64,000 nt of DNA from Cyanophora paradoxa. Taxonomy: Eukaryota > Glaucocystophyceae > Cyanophorales > Cyanophoraceae. The position numbers were made by a program, and so were the translations under genes. The DNA lies in assembly GCA_004431415.1 (NCBI GenBank), contig QPMI01000590.1, positions 1-64,000 of the forward strand, written 5' to 3'. Each line of letters begins with the position of its first letter. Position 1 is the stretch's first letter. A model generated the notes under the pieces. The model had not been told where the DNA came from. It was given only the letters and a program-made list of their open reading frames with translations, and did not search any database. Below, piece by piece: positions 1 to 12,384 of the stretch.

Positions 1-286
1 CGTTGTCGCTTCCGCCTACCTTCTCCTGTACGCGTGTCTACATCCCATTGCACGCCCAACATGCAGCCTATACCGATGCAGGCGTCATCAAGCATTCACA
101 ACCCAGATACGAATAGAACGGTGGCTCAAGCCGAAGAGTAGATATAAGCACAGATTTTTGCAGGGAAAATAGACAGCTCGCAACCCGGCATATGCTTAAT
201 TTACGAGGTATGAGTGCATACACAAGGCACAAGGCAGAGAGTATGTCGTTCAACATCAGTTCCCTCGATTCAAATGTGACGGTGGT

Positions 287-816
287 CTACTTACTATTAC
301 TAACCGGAAAACCTACTGCCAAGTTATGCTCTGACAAAAACGACAGTTCGGGGGGGGACTTCTTCTTCGCAAACAATGAAGCGACAGATCTAGACGAATC
401 AGCTGCATCCAGCTTGTCCACTATATCCGAAATGGACGGCACATTTACTAAGTGTCGCAGATAGTCATAAATCTCTCTCATTCCAACCCCACTTGTAAAG
501 GGAGCAGCCAGTAGCGGTACTAACATCTCCTCCCGGGTCGCAAGCAGATATCCAATCTGAGACCCAAATTAAACACCGAGTGACCATGAGCACCCATGCC
601 AGGAAAAAAAAGCACCTCGTATAACGTAAACGTCACGTCGGCCCTCGAGATATCAAACCCAAAGAAATTGGAACATGCAGCATTAAATCTAGATTTCTCG
701 GCATCGACATCCTGAAACGAAGTCAGAACAACATCAGCAGGAGAGTAGCAAGTCGAAAAATTACGAATACCTGTATCGATGATCCAGAGCTTGACGTACC
801 GGCAGCCTAGTCGCAC
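287..816 (-). other. possible exons of an unrecognised minus-strand gene
   Basis: Two minus-strand open stretches (287-526 and 520-816) have a non-repetitive, protein-like composition, for example a helical segment containing IYDYLRHLVNVPSISDIVDKL. Neither starts or ends convincingly and no domain is recognised. They could be exons of one intron-containing gene or chance frames. The other open frames in the first kilobase look like shadows. Confidence 0.15.
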
Positions 817-1029
817 ATTAATTTAAATTGTACCCACGAGGCGAAAATTAAACGTTACCTGTACATGAGTCGATGGCTCTAGACTCGGCATCCCCGGAGG
901 CAGAAAGGCTGGAAACACGGGCAGCACCCCGCCATGCCTGCAAGACGTGCGAGCTCGGACGTCACCATGTCAACTATAAGCAAGAGGCGACTCACGAAAA
1001 GGGGACGGCGGGGACAGCGGCCGATATCG

Positions 1030-1670
1030 GCGTGCCGACGGCCGAGAGCGGTGCCTGAGCGAAGGACTGCAACGCGTCTAAGCTCGAAGAACGGAGAAGG
1101 CTGGCGAAACCGAGAGGCGGCGCACAGAACCAGGGCGGGAGGAGCTGCATTCGTCGAGTGCGCGCCGACGGCCTCGAGCTGCACCTGGGCCGGAGGACTG
1201 CAACGGGCGTAAGATTCTGCGCCCGACGCAACAGGCAAAGGGGTCGAAGCCTATAGGGAGGCTGGCAAAGCGAGAGCGGCGCACAGAACGAGAGCGGGAG
1301 GGGCTGCATTCGTCGAGTGCGCGCCGACGGCCTCGAGATGCACCTGGGCCGGAGGACTGCAACACGTTTAAGCTCGAAGAGGAGAGGCTGGCAAAAGCGA
1401 GAGGCGGCGCACAGAACCGGGGCGGGAGGGCTGCATTCGTCGAGTGCGGTCGAGTGCGCGCCGACGTCCTCGAGCTGCACCTGGGCCGAAGGACTGCAAC
1501 GCGTATAAGCTCAAAGCCCGGAGGAGGCTGGCAAAAGCGAGAGGCAGCACACAGAAGCCGGCGGGAGGGGTGCATTCGTCGAGTCCGCGCCGATGATGAC
1601 GACGGACGCGAGCCTCCTTCCATGAGTGGCACCGGCACCAACGACCTGCAACGCACGTGAAATTGGCACC
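1030..1670. repeat. tandem repeat, units of about 130-155 bp
   Basis: A unit carrying gcgccgacggcctcgagctg, then a 'ctgggccggaggactgcaac' segment, then an aagctcgaag / gaggctggcaaaagcgagag segment recurs about four to five times. The cleanest copies of the first segment begin near 1162, 1320 and 1458. Unit length varies and copies have diverged, so this looks like an ageing minisatellite. The long open frames crossing it on both strands are artefacts of the repeat. Confidence 0.75.
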
Positions 1671-2125
1671 CCGCCGCGACAAGCAGTGAGCAGGAAAGCG
1701 CATGGGACGAACGCGGTCGACGTCTGCGTCACGCGGCCGGCCGCAATCATGGGTAGAATGGAAGACACATCTAAACCCTCAAAATATTGTAGCATAGGAC
1801 GTCGAATGCGTAGATCAAGCAGTTTCTCACGAAATACTTTCCAGTGTCTTGTGCACATATTCTGGCTTAACTGTACGTTTAGATCAGCAGGCGCGTCGAT
1901 TTCGTCATGCTTCCGCTTCTCGAAGTAGAAGGATTCGAGTTGACCGGAGATCCGTAGGGAGAGGAACGAAAGGCTCCAAGTCTGTGATTGTAATAAATCG
2001 AAATATCAGCACAACGAGACATATAGGAATAAAAGATAAACACACTCAGTTTCCACCGAAGAAAATCGACTCTGACGAAATAACACAACGACGCAAGCAT
2101 AAAAAGCCCAACCAGTCTCGAGTGT

Positions 2126-2527
2126 TCAATATACAGTGCTGTGAGGACAGCAATGTCGTTTCCGTTGCGCACTCTCGAAGATGATCAGAGATGTGTTTGC
2201 CGACGTTGAACACAAGAGACGGCACTTCACCATCGATACGGACGCCAGAAGGAAGGGAAGGGACAAAACAGGATGAAACATAGTCGCGATAGACTCCCCG
2301 ACTTTACGAGCAGTATCCAAAACTGCTTTCACCTCGGAAATGTTGGCTGAAAAAACTCTCGCCATCCGCTGGACCCTTGAAACCTCTTGTGTGAAGATCA
2401 CCGATGTCTGCTTGTTAGCAGAAAGATCTGAAGTCCCCTCCACAATTGCTTCCGCAACGTGTACAGATCCCATGCCCATCTGCAGGAGCACCACAGGCAC
2501 AATCAATAATAAGAAAGGTACAGCCAT
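2126..2527 (-). CDS. candidate small secreted protein, unknown
   Basis: The reading frame starts at an ATG at 2527 with a typical hydrophobic signal-peptide start (MAVPFLLLIVPVVLLQ) and continues as an amphipathic, helix-prone chain without recognised domains to a stop at 2126. The frame is also open upstream through the 183-bp duplication, but that part repeats itself and is unlikely to be coding. Other minus-strand candidates with hydrophobic starts lie at 4.5-5.8 and 12.4-13.9 kb, so a family is possible but not shown. A chance open frame cannot be excluded. Confidence 0.25.
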   Translation of the reverse strand: MAVPFLLLIVPVVLLQMGMGSVHVAEAIVEGTSDLSANKQTSVIFTQEVSRVQRMARVFSANISEVKAVLDTARKVGESIATMFHPVLSLPFLLASVSMVKCRLLCSTSANTSLIIFESAQRKRHCCPHSTVY

Positions 2528-2528
2528 T

Positions 2529-2894
2529 AAGGTGAGCACATACCACATCACTGTCGTTCGATTTTGGTTGAGGAATGTCGATATCGTGCAACACACGTGC
2601 CTTCGTTCATCGTTAACTACAAAACAAATAATAAAAGGGGGAACGTACCGCATCAGAACCCGATGGACCCTGACAATCGGAAGATTCAGCAGGTCTCTGA
2701 GAACCATGCTTAAGGTGAGCACATACCACATCACTATCGTTCGATTTTGGTTGATGATTGTCGATATCGTGCGACACACGTGCCTTCGTTCATCGTTAAC
2801 TACAAAACAAATAATAGAAGGGGGAACGTACCGCATCAGAACCCGATGGACCCTGACAATCGGAAGATTCAGCAGGTCTCTGAGAACCATGCTT
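2529..2894. repeat. direct tandem duplication, 183 bp x 2
   Basis: The block beginning aaggtgagcacataccacat at 2529 is repeated almost base for base from 2712, ending just after gaaccatgctt near 2894. Only a few substitutions separate the copies (for example aatgtcgat versus gattgtcgat), so the duplication is recent or was homogenised. On the minus strand each copy holds a short stretch bounded by GTACGT and TGTAG that looks like a small intron. Confidence 0.9.
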
Positions 2895-3089
2895 GTTTCC
2901 CTTCTGTCTGCCCGCACTACTTCCATGCCACCTCACTTTCGACACTTCAGGCTTAGTTCGATAAGGAGACGGATAATCTACAACCGCAATGACGTCCGAT
3001 TCAGCTGCAGCATACACAAACTTCAAACACACAGAACAGAGGAGGAATCGGAATGCGAATTCCACATACCCTCCGAAGATGAAGAAGCT

Positions 3090-4060
3090 CCCGAATTCGA
3101 AGGCGACGGTACGGGGGCCGCAAGGGATGCAGCCGGCAGAGGCGCGCCAGTTCCCGCGAGCGACGACTGCCCAGTACCCCTGCGACGCGATAAGGGTATC
3201 CAGCAGCGCATGAGCTCGGAGGCAAACATAAGCATCAGTGCACGAGGTACGTACAGAACGGGCGGAGGGACCGGCAGTCGGACCACGGGCGGCAGGGCCA
3301 GCGGCCATCATGGCCCCGCCAACCGACGGGAGAAGCTCCTGCCAAAAGAACTGCAACGCGACGCACGCACGGTCGCCCGGAGAACCAACATGGCAGGCGG
3401 AGGGACTGTGAAGCGCACGGGCTGATGCAGCGAGAGAGGCGGTTGAGGGCGCGCCGCTAGGCCGGAGCAACTCCTGGTCAAGAGGCCTGCGAGACGCGTG
3501 ACCTCGGAGATACGGTAAGGCAGACAAAAGCACGAGTAGGCGAACAGGCAAGGGCGCAGGACCGGCGGCCAACAAGGACTCGCCGACAGCTGCAAGTGGA
3601 CCCTTGCCCGGAGAGCTGCGACACAAACACGTGCGCTCAGACGCGTGACGAAGCACGAGGAGGCACGAGAAAGCGCACGGGGCGGGGCAGCGAGAAGAAC
3701 GTGGAGGCGCACCGCCAGGCCCAAACGACTCATTATCCGGAGGCCTGCGATGGAGTTTAGCTCGGTGCTTGAGATCGGAGACACGAAGAGACAGGCAGGG
3801 ACACGAGGTGACGAACAGCCCGGGGGCAGCAGGGACGGCGGCCGTCGAAGACTCGCCGAAAGCTGCAAGTGAACCCTGCCGCGGAGACCTGCGACGCATA
3901 GGCCTGCACGTTCGCTCAGATTCACGACATGACAGGATGAGACACGGGGCGGCGCACCGGGCCGGGGGGGCGGAAGGGACAGAGGGGGCGTGAGGCTGGA
4001 CCCGACCGACGCTTCATCCGGAGGTCTGGAACGCGTGTTAGCTCGGCACGCAACAACAGC
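3090..4060. repeat. degenerate GC-rich repeats
   Basis: Phrases such as 'ctgcaagtg', 'ggagacctgcgacgc', 'gcacgaggaggcacgag' and 'gccggcggccaac' recur in shuffled form at intervals of roughly 150-270 bp. All six frames are open for long runs with Arg/Pro/Ala-rich translations that show no conserved motif, so I read this as non-coding repeat sequence related in style to the 1-1.7 kb array. Confidence 0.45.
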
Positions 4061-4536
4061 AAGATAGTGCAAAAAGCAACGCACGGAGCTAAAGCGACAG
4101 ATGCGACGGGGATTGCGCAGACTGATGTCAGAGGCTCTTTGCCAGCCACCGCCCTCCGATTAGCTTCTGGTTATAACCACCAAAAATCAGAAAGTTGTAG
4201 ACTAATTAAGAAGATAAGCACTGAAACAAACAGACCTTTTTCTTTCCAAACTAAAATCGTCGACCGCAGCGCGATCACGAGTACGGAAATCGGCCCACCA
4301 TGACTGGGACTGTACGACAAAAGAATACCACTCAAATACAAAAAGGGAGTGAAAGGAAAAAAACAACAGGTAATCATACCAGAGATCCCAGTAAGGAAAC
4401 TGCAAGATTTGTCGATCTAATACTGGTACCTACGCAGAGAATTAAAAATCACGAATGAAAGCACTATAGAAAGTAAGATAGATATGCACCCGAAGACTGC
4501 CCTGTACCGCAGAAACTCTAGCATTCAAAATCGCAA

Positions 4537-5824
4537 TCATCTCTTGTTTACACGAAAAGACCATATCCATGACTTTCGCAACGGCATCATCCAGCAACGG
4601 CTGTAGACCTTCCAATTCCTCCTTCTGCGCATCGACTGTAGAGTGCAGTTTGGGATACGCCTCCTTCGGAAACGAGATATTTCATCATCCTCTGCAGGAA
4701 ACAGAGGCTGCGACTGCATCAAGTCCGTAAATTCAAGGTGCAGCGCCCAAGTCTCCATGCCATGAACGAAGGCCTTCTTCCAGCCGCAAACATAGAATTC
4801 ACGTTGACGCCCTCTTCACCTGCGTTTGCAAGAACTCGAAATTCTATGCAGGCATTGAAGGTCAACTTGTACAGACTCCATGTCCGATAGTAGCTGCATA
4901 ACAAAGCTGCGTATTTTGATGACTCCGTTATCAGCAGGTCAAGGTCAACTATGTAGTCTTCACCAGCAGCCTTAGGTCCGGCCAAAAATGGTCCCAGAGC
5001 ATCATCTGGCCCCAGAGCATCGACTCCATCGATGGCATCTTACGCTTGAAGGATGAGATCTGTTTCTTTACAAGGTCCTTGATTTCGAGTAGTGTGCCAG
5101 AAGTAAAAAGTCCTTCTGTAATGAAGGGTTCAAGGAAATCGTCGATGTCCGATTTAGCCGTATCCTTTGAACGCAAAAGCTCCCAAGCCAGGCGCATGCG
5201 CGATGTAGCGGGATGCTTGCTACTTTGCATGCACTCAGATAGTGGTCATCATCGTAATAATGAGCGCACTGAGCTGATATATGCTCCAGTACATTCACCA
5301 GGATAAGAAACTCAGACACCCGTCCCCAGCTCATGACGCGATGCTTCACTGCGTATCATACATCAGAAGAAGCCAGATAAGGTAATGCAAAGGTACAGAA
5401 ACATCATTGGCATACATATACCTCGAATAGGAGATGCAGACAAAGCAACAGACATTCACAGCGGGCACCCCGAGATGCACACCTAGTATGAAGGGGCAAA
5501 CATCAGACAAAGCAGTTACACAGTCGTCGGGAGCAGTACAACCACTGAAAACAGCGTACCAAGGACGGATACAACACAGAATGCAGACCGAGAGGAAGCA
5601 AAGTGGGACAAAGAACCACTCAACGCCCGACTTGAAGGCCACCCACGCGCTGGAGAGCGAAATAAGATGATAGCTAAACCCTCATTATGGGCAGGAGGGA
5701 TGGCGCATGGGACGGGCGACGCACCAGAAATGTTAGCGCCAAAAAGAAGGAAGACAACCAGGCAGCAGACATAAAAGGCTTTAATCCGATGACCCCTACA
5801 GATCGAAGAGCCATACATTAGCAA
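4537..5824 (-). CDS. candidate intron-containing gene, unknown
   Basis: Successive minus-strand stretches look like exons in different frames. Near 5818 there is an ATG start with a hydrophobic leader (KAFYVCCLVVFLLFGANISG). A hydrophobic, Cys-containing stretch covers about 5640-5480, and a helical stretch containing VSEFLILVNVLEHISAQCAH follows near 5320-5240. Further helical segments lie at 5230-4960 (with DDFLEPFITEGLFTSGTLL) and 4985-4720. I could not define all splice sites, so boundaries and product are open. It may be a membrane or secreted helical protein, or a pseudogene. Confidence 0.3.
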
Positions 5825-7920
5825 GTGCGGTCACCGCTGAGAGCCGCGATGCAGGATCTGAGCTTATAACAAGTGCGTACCGATTTTCGTCAAACCGAAG
5901 CTGCAGTCAGTAAAACGACGGTGACGGTGATGGCCGGCAAAGGAGCGGAAAAGTCCCAACCCTGCGTAAAGCCACACATCAACTCCATGGCTCGCAACTG
6001 TACTATGCGCGGCGAAGGCAGCACGGCCTCACGCTAGCCGGGGCGCTACTAGCGATAGAATCGCTAATAGTCAATATAAAATCTCTTGCATTAGCACACA
6101 ACCAACTACAATGAGTTCACATCGCCAATAAATCTCTCCGACTAGATACTATCGAGGACCGTCGTATGCTGTGCTTTAGAAAGTACAAAATGAACGAAGG
6201 TTTGAAGGTTTCGTGTCTAGATATCTAGCTAAGGAGTTCTAACTAATACTAATGATGTGGAAGTAGCTGTATCGATTTCTAAACCAACCTAAACTCCCGG
6301 CTACGAGGTCCTATCTCTACAAAAGACTCCCAATCATGGTATGTCCGCCGCCAGCGCTGCCCAAGGGCCTCGCCGCGCCGTGTGCCAGGCTCCTCGCCAG
6401 CCCCAGTAGATTGGGCTACTGGCCGCCTCCTGCCGTCGCCTCCGCCGCCTCCATTTGTTGGTGTTGCGTCCTCCGGCCCGCCCCCAGACCGCAATCCCCC
6501 AGTGTCTCCCTCTAGCGCGGGCGCGCCTCTGTGTGCCCACGCCCAAGCATACCTGTTCGTATGGTCGTATACTTGCATGGCCGCTGAAGCCCGACCCAGC
6601 CGTAGTCGTCTGCGGGCAGCTCAGGTGTGAGAGGGCTAGGGTTTCCCCGCCTTGGTGCGGGACTCGAGGGCACCGCACTCCTGCAGCGTTCCCGCTGCCG
6701 GGGCTCCGGATCCGCGCGCTTCCTGCGAGCGTTGCCAGCCGTATCGTCAGGCGGCGCGTCGGCCTCGCGCCGCGCGCCTCAGTGCGCTTCGCCTTGGCGC
6801 GACGTTCTTTCATGACCTTCGTGATCCGCACGCCTTCTCCCACTCCGCGTACGCGCTAATAGTCAATAGGTGGTCTCTAGCACCGCATGCGCAACTGACT
6901 AACCGCGGCAGTTACGGTTGCATGCAACTAACCGCGAGACCAAGGCCCCAAGTCCAAACATTACGACCGGCGAGCGACGATAGATGTAGAGAAAGCGTGC
7001 ACGTACCAAGCACTATGATCGTTGCTTCTAGGACCCAGCCGAGCCACGGACGACGCAAGCCCGGAGCGATGAAGCTGGCGCACGAACGAAGCACGCCTGG
7101 CCAAGCCAGGATAGCGGGACAGCTCTTTCCACTTGAAGCCGAGCAGGCCGCGAGGCCACCGCCCGCGAAGCTGATCAGACTTGAGGCCAGGCACGCAGCG
7201 CCACGCCAGGGATTGACTGATGTCCGGGTACAAAAACAATGCAGGAGATCAAATTCTACGGCCTTAGTGGCGCCCGTACGCGTCGGACGCCGTCACTTAA
7301 AGACTGCAGCACTTTAAGCACAGCCACGACAGTACGGCGCTGGCCTCGACGACTCTCGCGCGCGCGCCGAGCCTAGCACAGGAAGGAATCCCGCCGGCAC
7401 CTGGCCGGCGCCACCACCAAGCCGCACAAGCGGGACAAAAACATCACTAACAGACTCTGAGACCGGGCCGGAATCAGAAAGGCCGCGCGCCGGTCGCAGC
7501 AGCTGATACGACTTCGACGTCGACAGACAGCAGCTTCATTCAAGACAAGCAGAGAGTCCAACGCCTAGATCCCCTGCCATGAGCAGCAAGAACAAATTCA
7601 ACATGCAAATACAATGACATACACACACACAGCTACCTAGGCGCGGCAGGGCGGGGGCTGCGCGGCGGAGCAGGGCGGCGGACCCGGTGCAGGCAAGATG
7701 GGTCCACGGCGGATGCGAAGCGCAAGCGCGGCCGCCCGGCGGATCCGGAGCTGCTGCAAGCAGAAGCGGGCGCAGTCAAACCGGGGCAGCTGGGGACGGG
7801 GCGGCAAAGGAGCGGCGTCGCGGGGCGGCCCCTGCCACCTGTACGGGGCCCGGATGCATAGCGTCGTTCCAGGGGCACAAAGTTGTAGGGATGGGAAGGG
7901 AGAGGAGGGGGGGGGGCGAG
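5825..7920. other. no gene recognised
   Basis: AT-richer sequence to about 6.3 kb turns into GC-rich sequence. The open frames at 6.3-6.9 kb are Arg/Pro/Ala-rich, overlap on both strands and show no motif. A short CA-type run (acacacacac) sits near 7621. No RNA gene or mobile-element gene was seen. Confidence 0.4.
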
Positions 7921-7924
7921 GCCT

Positions 7925-8215
7925 AGGGCTGGGAAGCGGACGCTGGAAGCCTAGGGCTGGGGTGCGGGCGCTGGAGGCCTAGAGCTGGGGCGCGGGCGCT
8001 GGAGGCCTAGGGCTGGGGCGCGGGCGCTGGAGGCCTAGGGCTGGAGCGCGGGCGCTGGAGGGGGCGCGGGCGCTGGAGGCCTAGGGCTGGGACGCGGGCG
8101 CTGGAGGCCTAGGGCTGGGACGCGGGCGCTGGAAGCCTAGGGCTTGGGCGCGGGCGCTGGAAGCATAGGGCTGGGGTGCAGGCGCTGGAGGCCTAGGGCT
8201 GGGGTGGGAGTGGGT
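7925..8215. repeat. minisatellite, about 28-bp unit, first block
   Basis: About nine or ten copies of a unit built from gcgctggaggcctagggctg followed by ggacgcgg or ggg(c/t)gcggg. Copies differ by a few bases and by small indels. The block ends in a pure G run near 8214-8232. Translations of the array (repeated RPRPSPRPPAPAP on one strand) are not real proteins. Confidence 0.9.
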
Positions 8216-8524
8216 GGGGGGGGGGGGGGGGAGGGGCGCTGAGGTTTCATTAACGTGAGCGATGCGCGTTGCATCCTGCACATGGCGTCAGCGGGATGCG
8301 GCAGCAGGGGGTACAGACGCGCGGACCAGAGGCCAGAAAGCTCGAGAGACTCGAAGACCGAGAGGTGCGCGAAGGCCGAGAGGTGCACGCGCCTGATTGC
8401 CTCTCCCGTCCAGGGCATGCAGCCCCTCCGGCCTGCCACCTGCACGGGGGCCGGGTGCCTAGCGTCGTTCCAGAGGCACAAAGTTGTAGAATTGGGAAGG
8501 GAGAGGGGGGGGGGAGGGGGGGGG

Positions 8525-8915
8525 GGGGGCGAGGCCTGGGGCTGGGGCGCGGGCGCTGGAAGCCTAGAGCTGGGGCGCGGGCACTGGAGGCTAGGGCTGG
8601 GCGCGGGCGCTGGAGGCCTAGGGCTGGGCGCGGGCGCTGGAGGCCTAGGGCTGGGGCGCGGGCGCTGGAGGCCTAGGGCTGGGACGCGGGCGCTGGAAGC
8701 CTAGGTTTGGGCGCGGGCGCTGGAAGCATAGGGCTTGGGCGCGGCGCTGGAGGCCTAGGGCTGGGCGCGGGCGCTGGAGGCCTAGGGCTGGGGCGCGGCG
8801 CTGGAGGCCTAGGGCTGGGACGCGGGCGCTGGAAGCCTAGGGCTTGGGCGCGGGCGCTGGAAGCATAGGGCTGGGGTGCAGGCGCTGGAGGCCTAGGGCT
8901 GGGCGCGGCAACGAT
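8525..8915. repeat. minisatellite, about 28-bp unit, second block
   Basis: The same ~28-bp unit as at 7925-8215 returns for roughly thirteen copies after an intervening ~300 bp of unique sequence. The block again follows a long G run (8503-8529). The shared unit and shared G-run flank imply that the two blocks arose by duplication of a larger segment. Confidence 0.9.
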
Positions 8916-8989
8916 ACTGCGGGCGGAAGCGGGCGCACTCAAATAAGAAGGATGGAAGATGTCGCGCCAATGCGCGACCGCCCGGCAGC

Positions 8990-11290
8990 GCTGCTGCAGG
9001 CGTAAGAGGACGCGATCAATTCGAGGGAGCGGGGGACGGGGCAGCAGGACAGTGGCGTAGCCGGACGGCGGACCAGGCGCAGGCGAGAGAAGTCCACGGC
9101 ACGTGCGGGGCTCGAGCGCCGGCGGCCACCGAAGCTGCTGCGGGCGGGAGCGGGCTCGATCAAATCGGGGCAACGAGCCGTCAGGGCGGTAGGAGAGCGG
9201 CAGAGCCAGGCAACGAACCCGGCGCAGGCAAACTGGACCCACGGAAGGTACGGGGAGCGAGCAATTCGACCGGCGGCCCTGCTGCGAGCAGGAGCGGGCA
9301 TGATCAAATCATAAGAACATAGGACGGCGCGGCAGGAGAGCGGCGGAGCCGGGCGGCAGACCCGGTGCAGGCAAGAAGAATCCACGGCGGGTGCGAAGCC
9401 CAAGCGTGGCCAACCGGCCCAGCTGCTGCAAGCAGAAACGGGCGCGATCAAACCGGGGCAGATGGGAACGGGGCGGCAAAGGAGCGGCGTCGCGGGCGGC
9501 GAACCCTGCGCGGACGAGAAGAGGCCGGGCGGCGGACCAGGCGCAGGCGAGAGGAGTCCACGGCACGTCCGGGGCCCAAGCGCCGGCAGCCACCGAAACT
9601 GCTGCGGGCGGGAGCGGGCGCGATCAAATCGGGGCGACGAGCCTTCAGGGCGGTAGGAGAGCGACGGGGCTAGGCAGCGAACCCGGCGCAAATCATAAGG
9701 ACGAGGGACGGCGCGGCAGGAGAGCGGCGGAGCCGGGCGGCGGACCCGGTGCAGGCGAGATGGATCCAGGGCTGGGAAGCGGACGCTGGACGCCTAGGGC
9801 TGGGGTGCGGGCGCTGGAGGCCTAGAGCTGGGGCGCGGGCGCTGGAGGCCTAGGGCTGGGACGCGGGCCCTGGAGGCCCTGGAGCGCGGGGCGGCGAACC
9901 CTGCGCGGACGAGAAGAGGCCGGGCGGCGGACCAGGCGCAGGCGAGAGGAGTCCAAGGCACGTCCGGGGCCCCAGCGCCGGCGGCCACCGAAACTGCTGC
10001 GGGCGGGAGCGAACGCGATCAAATCGGGGCGACGAGCCTTCAGGGCGGTAGGAGAGCGACAGGGCTAGGCAGCGAACCCGGCGCAAATCATAAGGACGAG
10101 GGACGGCGCGGCAGGAGAGCGGCGGAGCCGGGCGGCGGACCCGGTGCAGGCGAGATGGATCCACGGCGGGTGCGGGGCCCAAAAGCGGCCGCCTGGCAGC
10201 GCTGCTACTAGAACGCGATCAGTTCGAGAGAGCGGGGGACGGGGCGGCAGGACAGTGGCGTAGCCGGGCGGCGGACCAGGCGCAGGCGAGAGGAGTCCAC
10301 GGCACGTACGGGGCCCGATCGCCAGCGGCCACCGAAGCTGCTGCGGGCGGGAACGGGCGCGACCAAATCGGGGCGACAAACCGTCAGGGCGGTAGGAGAG
10401 CGGCAGGGCCAGGCAGCGAACCCGGCGCAGGCAAGCTGGACACACGGAAGGTACGAGGCGCGAGTGTGGTCGACCGGCGGCCCTGCTGCAGGCAGGAGCG
10501 GGCATGATCAAATCATAAGAACAGGGGACGGCGCGGCAAGAAAGCGGCGGAGACGGGCGGCGGACCCGGAGCAGGCAAGATGGGTCCACGGCGGGTGCGG
10601 AGCCCAAGCGTGGCCGACCGGCAGCGCTGCTGCCGAGGGAAAACAACGCGATCAATTCGAAGGAGCGGGGGACGGGGCGGCAGGACAGTGGCGTAGCCGG
10701 GCGGCGTACCAGGCGCAGACGAGAGGAGTCCACGGCACGTGCGGGGCCCGATCGCCAGCGGCCACCAAAGCTGCTGCGGGCGGGAGCGGGCGCGACCAAA
10801 TCGGGGCGACAAACCGTCAGGGCGGTAGGAGAGCGGCAGGGCCAGGCAGCGAACCCGGCGCAGACAAGCTGGACACACGGAAGGTACGAGGCGCGAGCGT
10901 TGTCGACCGGCGGACCTGCTGCGGGCAGGAGCGGGCATGATCAAATCATAAGAACGGTGGACGGCACGGCAAGAGAGCGGCAGAGACGGGCGGCGGACCC
11001 GGAGCAGGCAAGATGGGTCCACGGCGCGTGCGGAGCCAAGCGTGGCCGCCGGCGGAGCTGCTGCAGGCAGAAGCGGACCGGATCAAACCGGGGCAGATGG
11101 GGAAGGGCAGCAGAGAAGCGGCGGCGCAGGCAAGCTGGACACACGGAAGGTACAAGGCGCGAGCGCGGTCGACCGGCGTACCTGCCGCAAGCAGGAGCGG
11201 ACGCACTCAAACCGGGGCGGATGGGGACGGGGCGGAAAAGGACCGGCGTCGCGGGGCGACGAACCCGGCGCAGACGAGAAGTGGCCCTGC
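8990..11290. repeat. higher-order tandem array, units of about 0.4 kb
   Basis: Marker phrases recur in the same order. 'cagggcggtaggagagcg' occurs near 9181, 9649, 10041, 10388 and 10818. 'atcataaggacgagggacgg' or a close variant occurs near 9309, 9694, 10088, 10513 and 10943. Spacing is about 340-430 bp. A short piece of the 28-bp minisatellite is embedded at about 9765-9880. Long open frames in several phases are repeat artefacts. Confidence 0.8.
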
Positions 11291-11299
11291 ATCAGCGGC

Positions 11300-12384
11300 G
11301 GCGCTGATGCAGGCAGACAATCACCTGATGACCATTAAACGCAGAAGCGCACAAACAGCAAAACCGCCGCTCACCGTGGAACAATCGGCCGCATATACGC
11401 GACTTCCGCGCCGCTGCGGATGGTCCGCGCTGCCGGCGATCGCTCCGGGATCACATCCTTCGATCGATCTGCGGCGGACAACATGATTCGACAACCACAG
11501 CCCAACCTCACACTTGAGGCCGGGCAGGCCCGACCTCACAAGGATCACACCGCGTAACGGGGGGTACACTACCACAACCGAACGACCGTGGCCCACGGTC
11601 GTTCGACGAGGGGGGTACACAGATATGTAGACTTTCCGCAAGCCGACACTGTCCACCCGCGAACGCCGTCCAGTCTGGCACACACGAGATGCCAATGCCA
11701 TGGAAAATACCGGTACTTACCCTCCGAGGCTCACGCGCGGATTTCCTAATACCACACTTCCGCCTCGCACGCGGCGCTCATATCTACCTTCGCTGATCTT
11801 GCCACGACACGACAGACCCACGAGGACGACCTCGGCAATTGGTGGCGCCATTGGCCGGTCAAGCTAGCAAGGAGGGCCTTTCGAAAGCAGCGGCGCACGC
11901 TCCAACCAGGCGAGCTTCGTGTAACACGGGCATCCATGTGCGTACACTCGCTCGGCCAGGAAACCCGACAGGCGCCTGAAAGTAGCGCAGCAAACGCGAT
12001 GCACGCTACTATGTTAGATGCTGGTGTCGGGAATGGAGTACAAAGAGCCACCAGCATGGATCAAGTTCAAAAGACGTGCGCCACATACCTGCACCCTGAA
12101 GACCCTGACATCGACCCAATTCTGATGATGGCCGCATGCACAGCCCTCATTTATGCTACATGGATAGAAGGAAGACTGTCACTACTCGAAAACACGGCCG
12201 TATCCCTTGAATGCAGCGAGTGCTACTTATTTGGAACCGACCGCACCAATTCAAACAGTACTATTCAACAGCAGAAGCTTGCTTCTCCTGACCATCAAGC
12301 TTCTCGAGAGATCATAAACATGACAACTAGCAATCCATCTTAATTTCAAGAACTCAAAGCTCATAGCTGTAATGGAGGCTCACC
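11300..12384. other. no gene recognised
   Basis: Unique sequence of intermediate composition. A short near-perfect inverted repeat (cgaacgaccgtgg / ccacggtcgttcg) lies at about 11578-11605. Minus-strand open frames at 11321-11701 and 11746-12057 carry no recognised motif. The latter includes a short hydrophobic stretch that could be a leader, but no supporting exon was found. Confidence 0.35.

Noticed and set aside
8255-10940. Long Pro/Arg/Ala open frames over the repeat zone
   Set aside because: They exist on both strands and in several phases and simply translate the minisatellite and 0.4-kb units.
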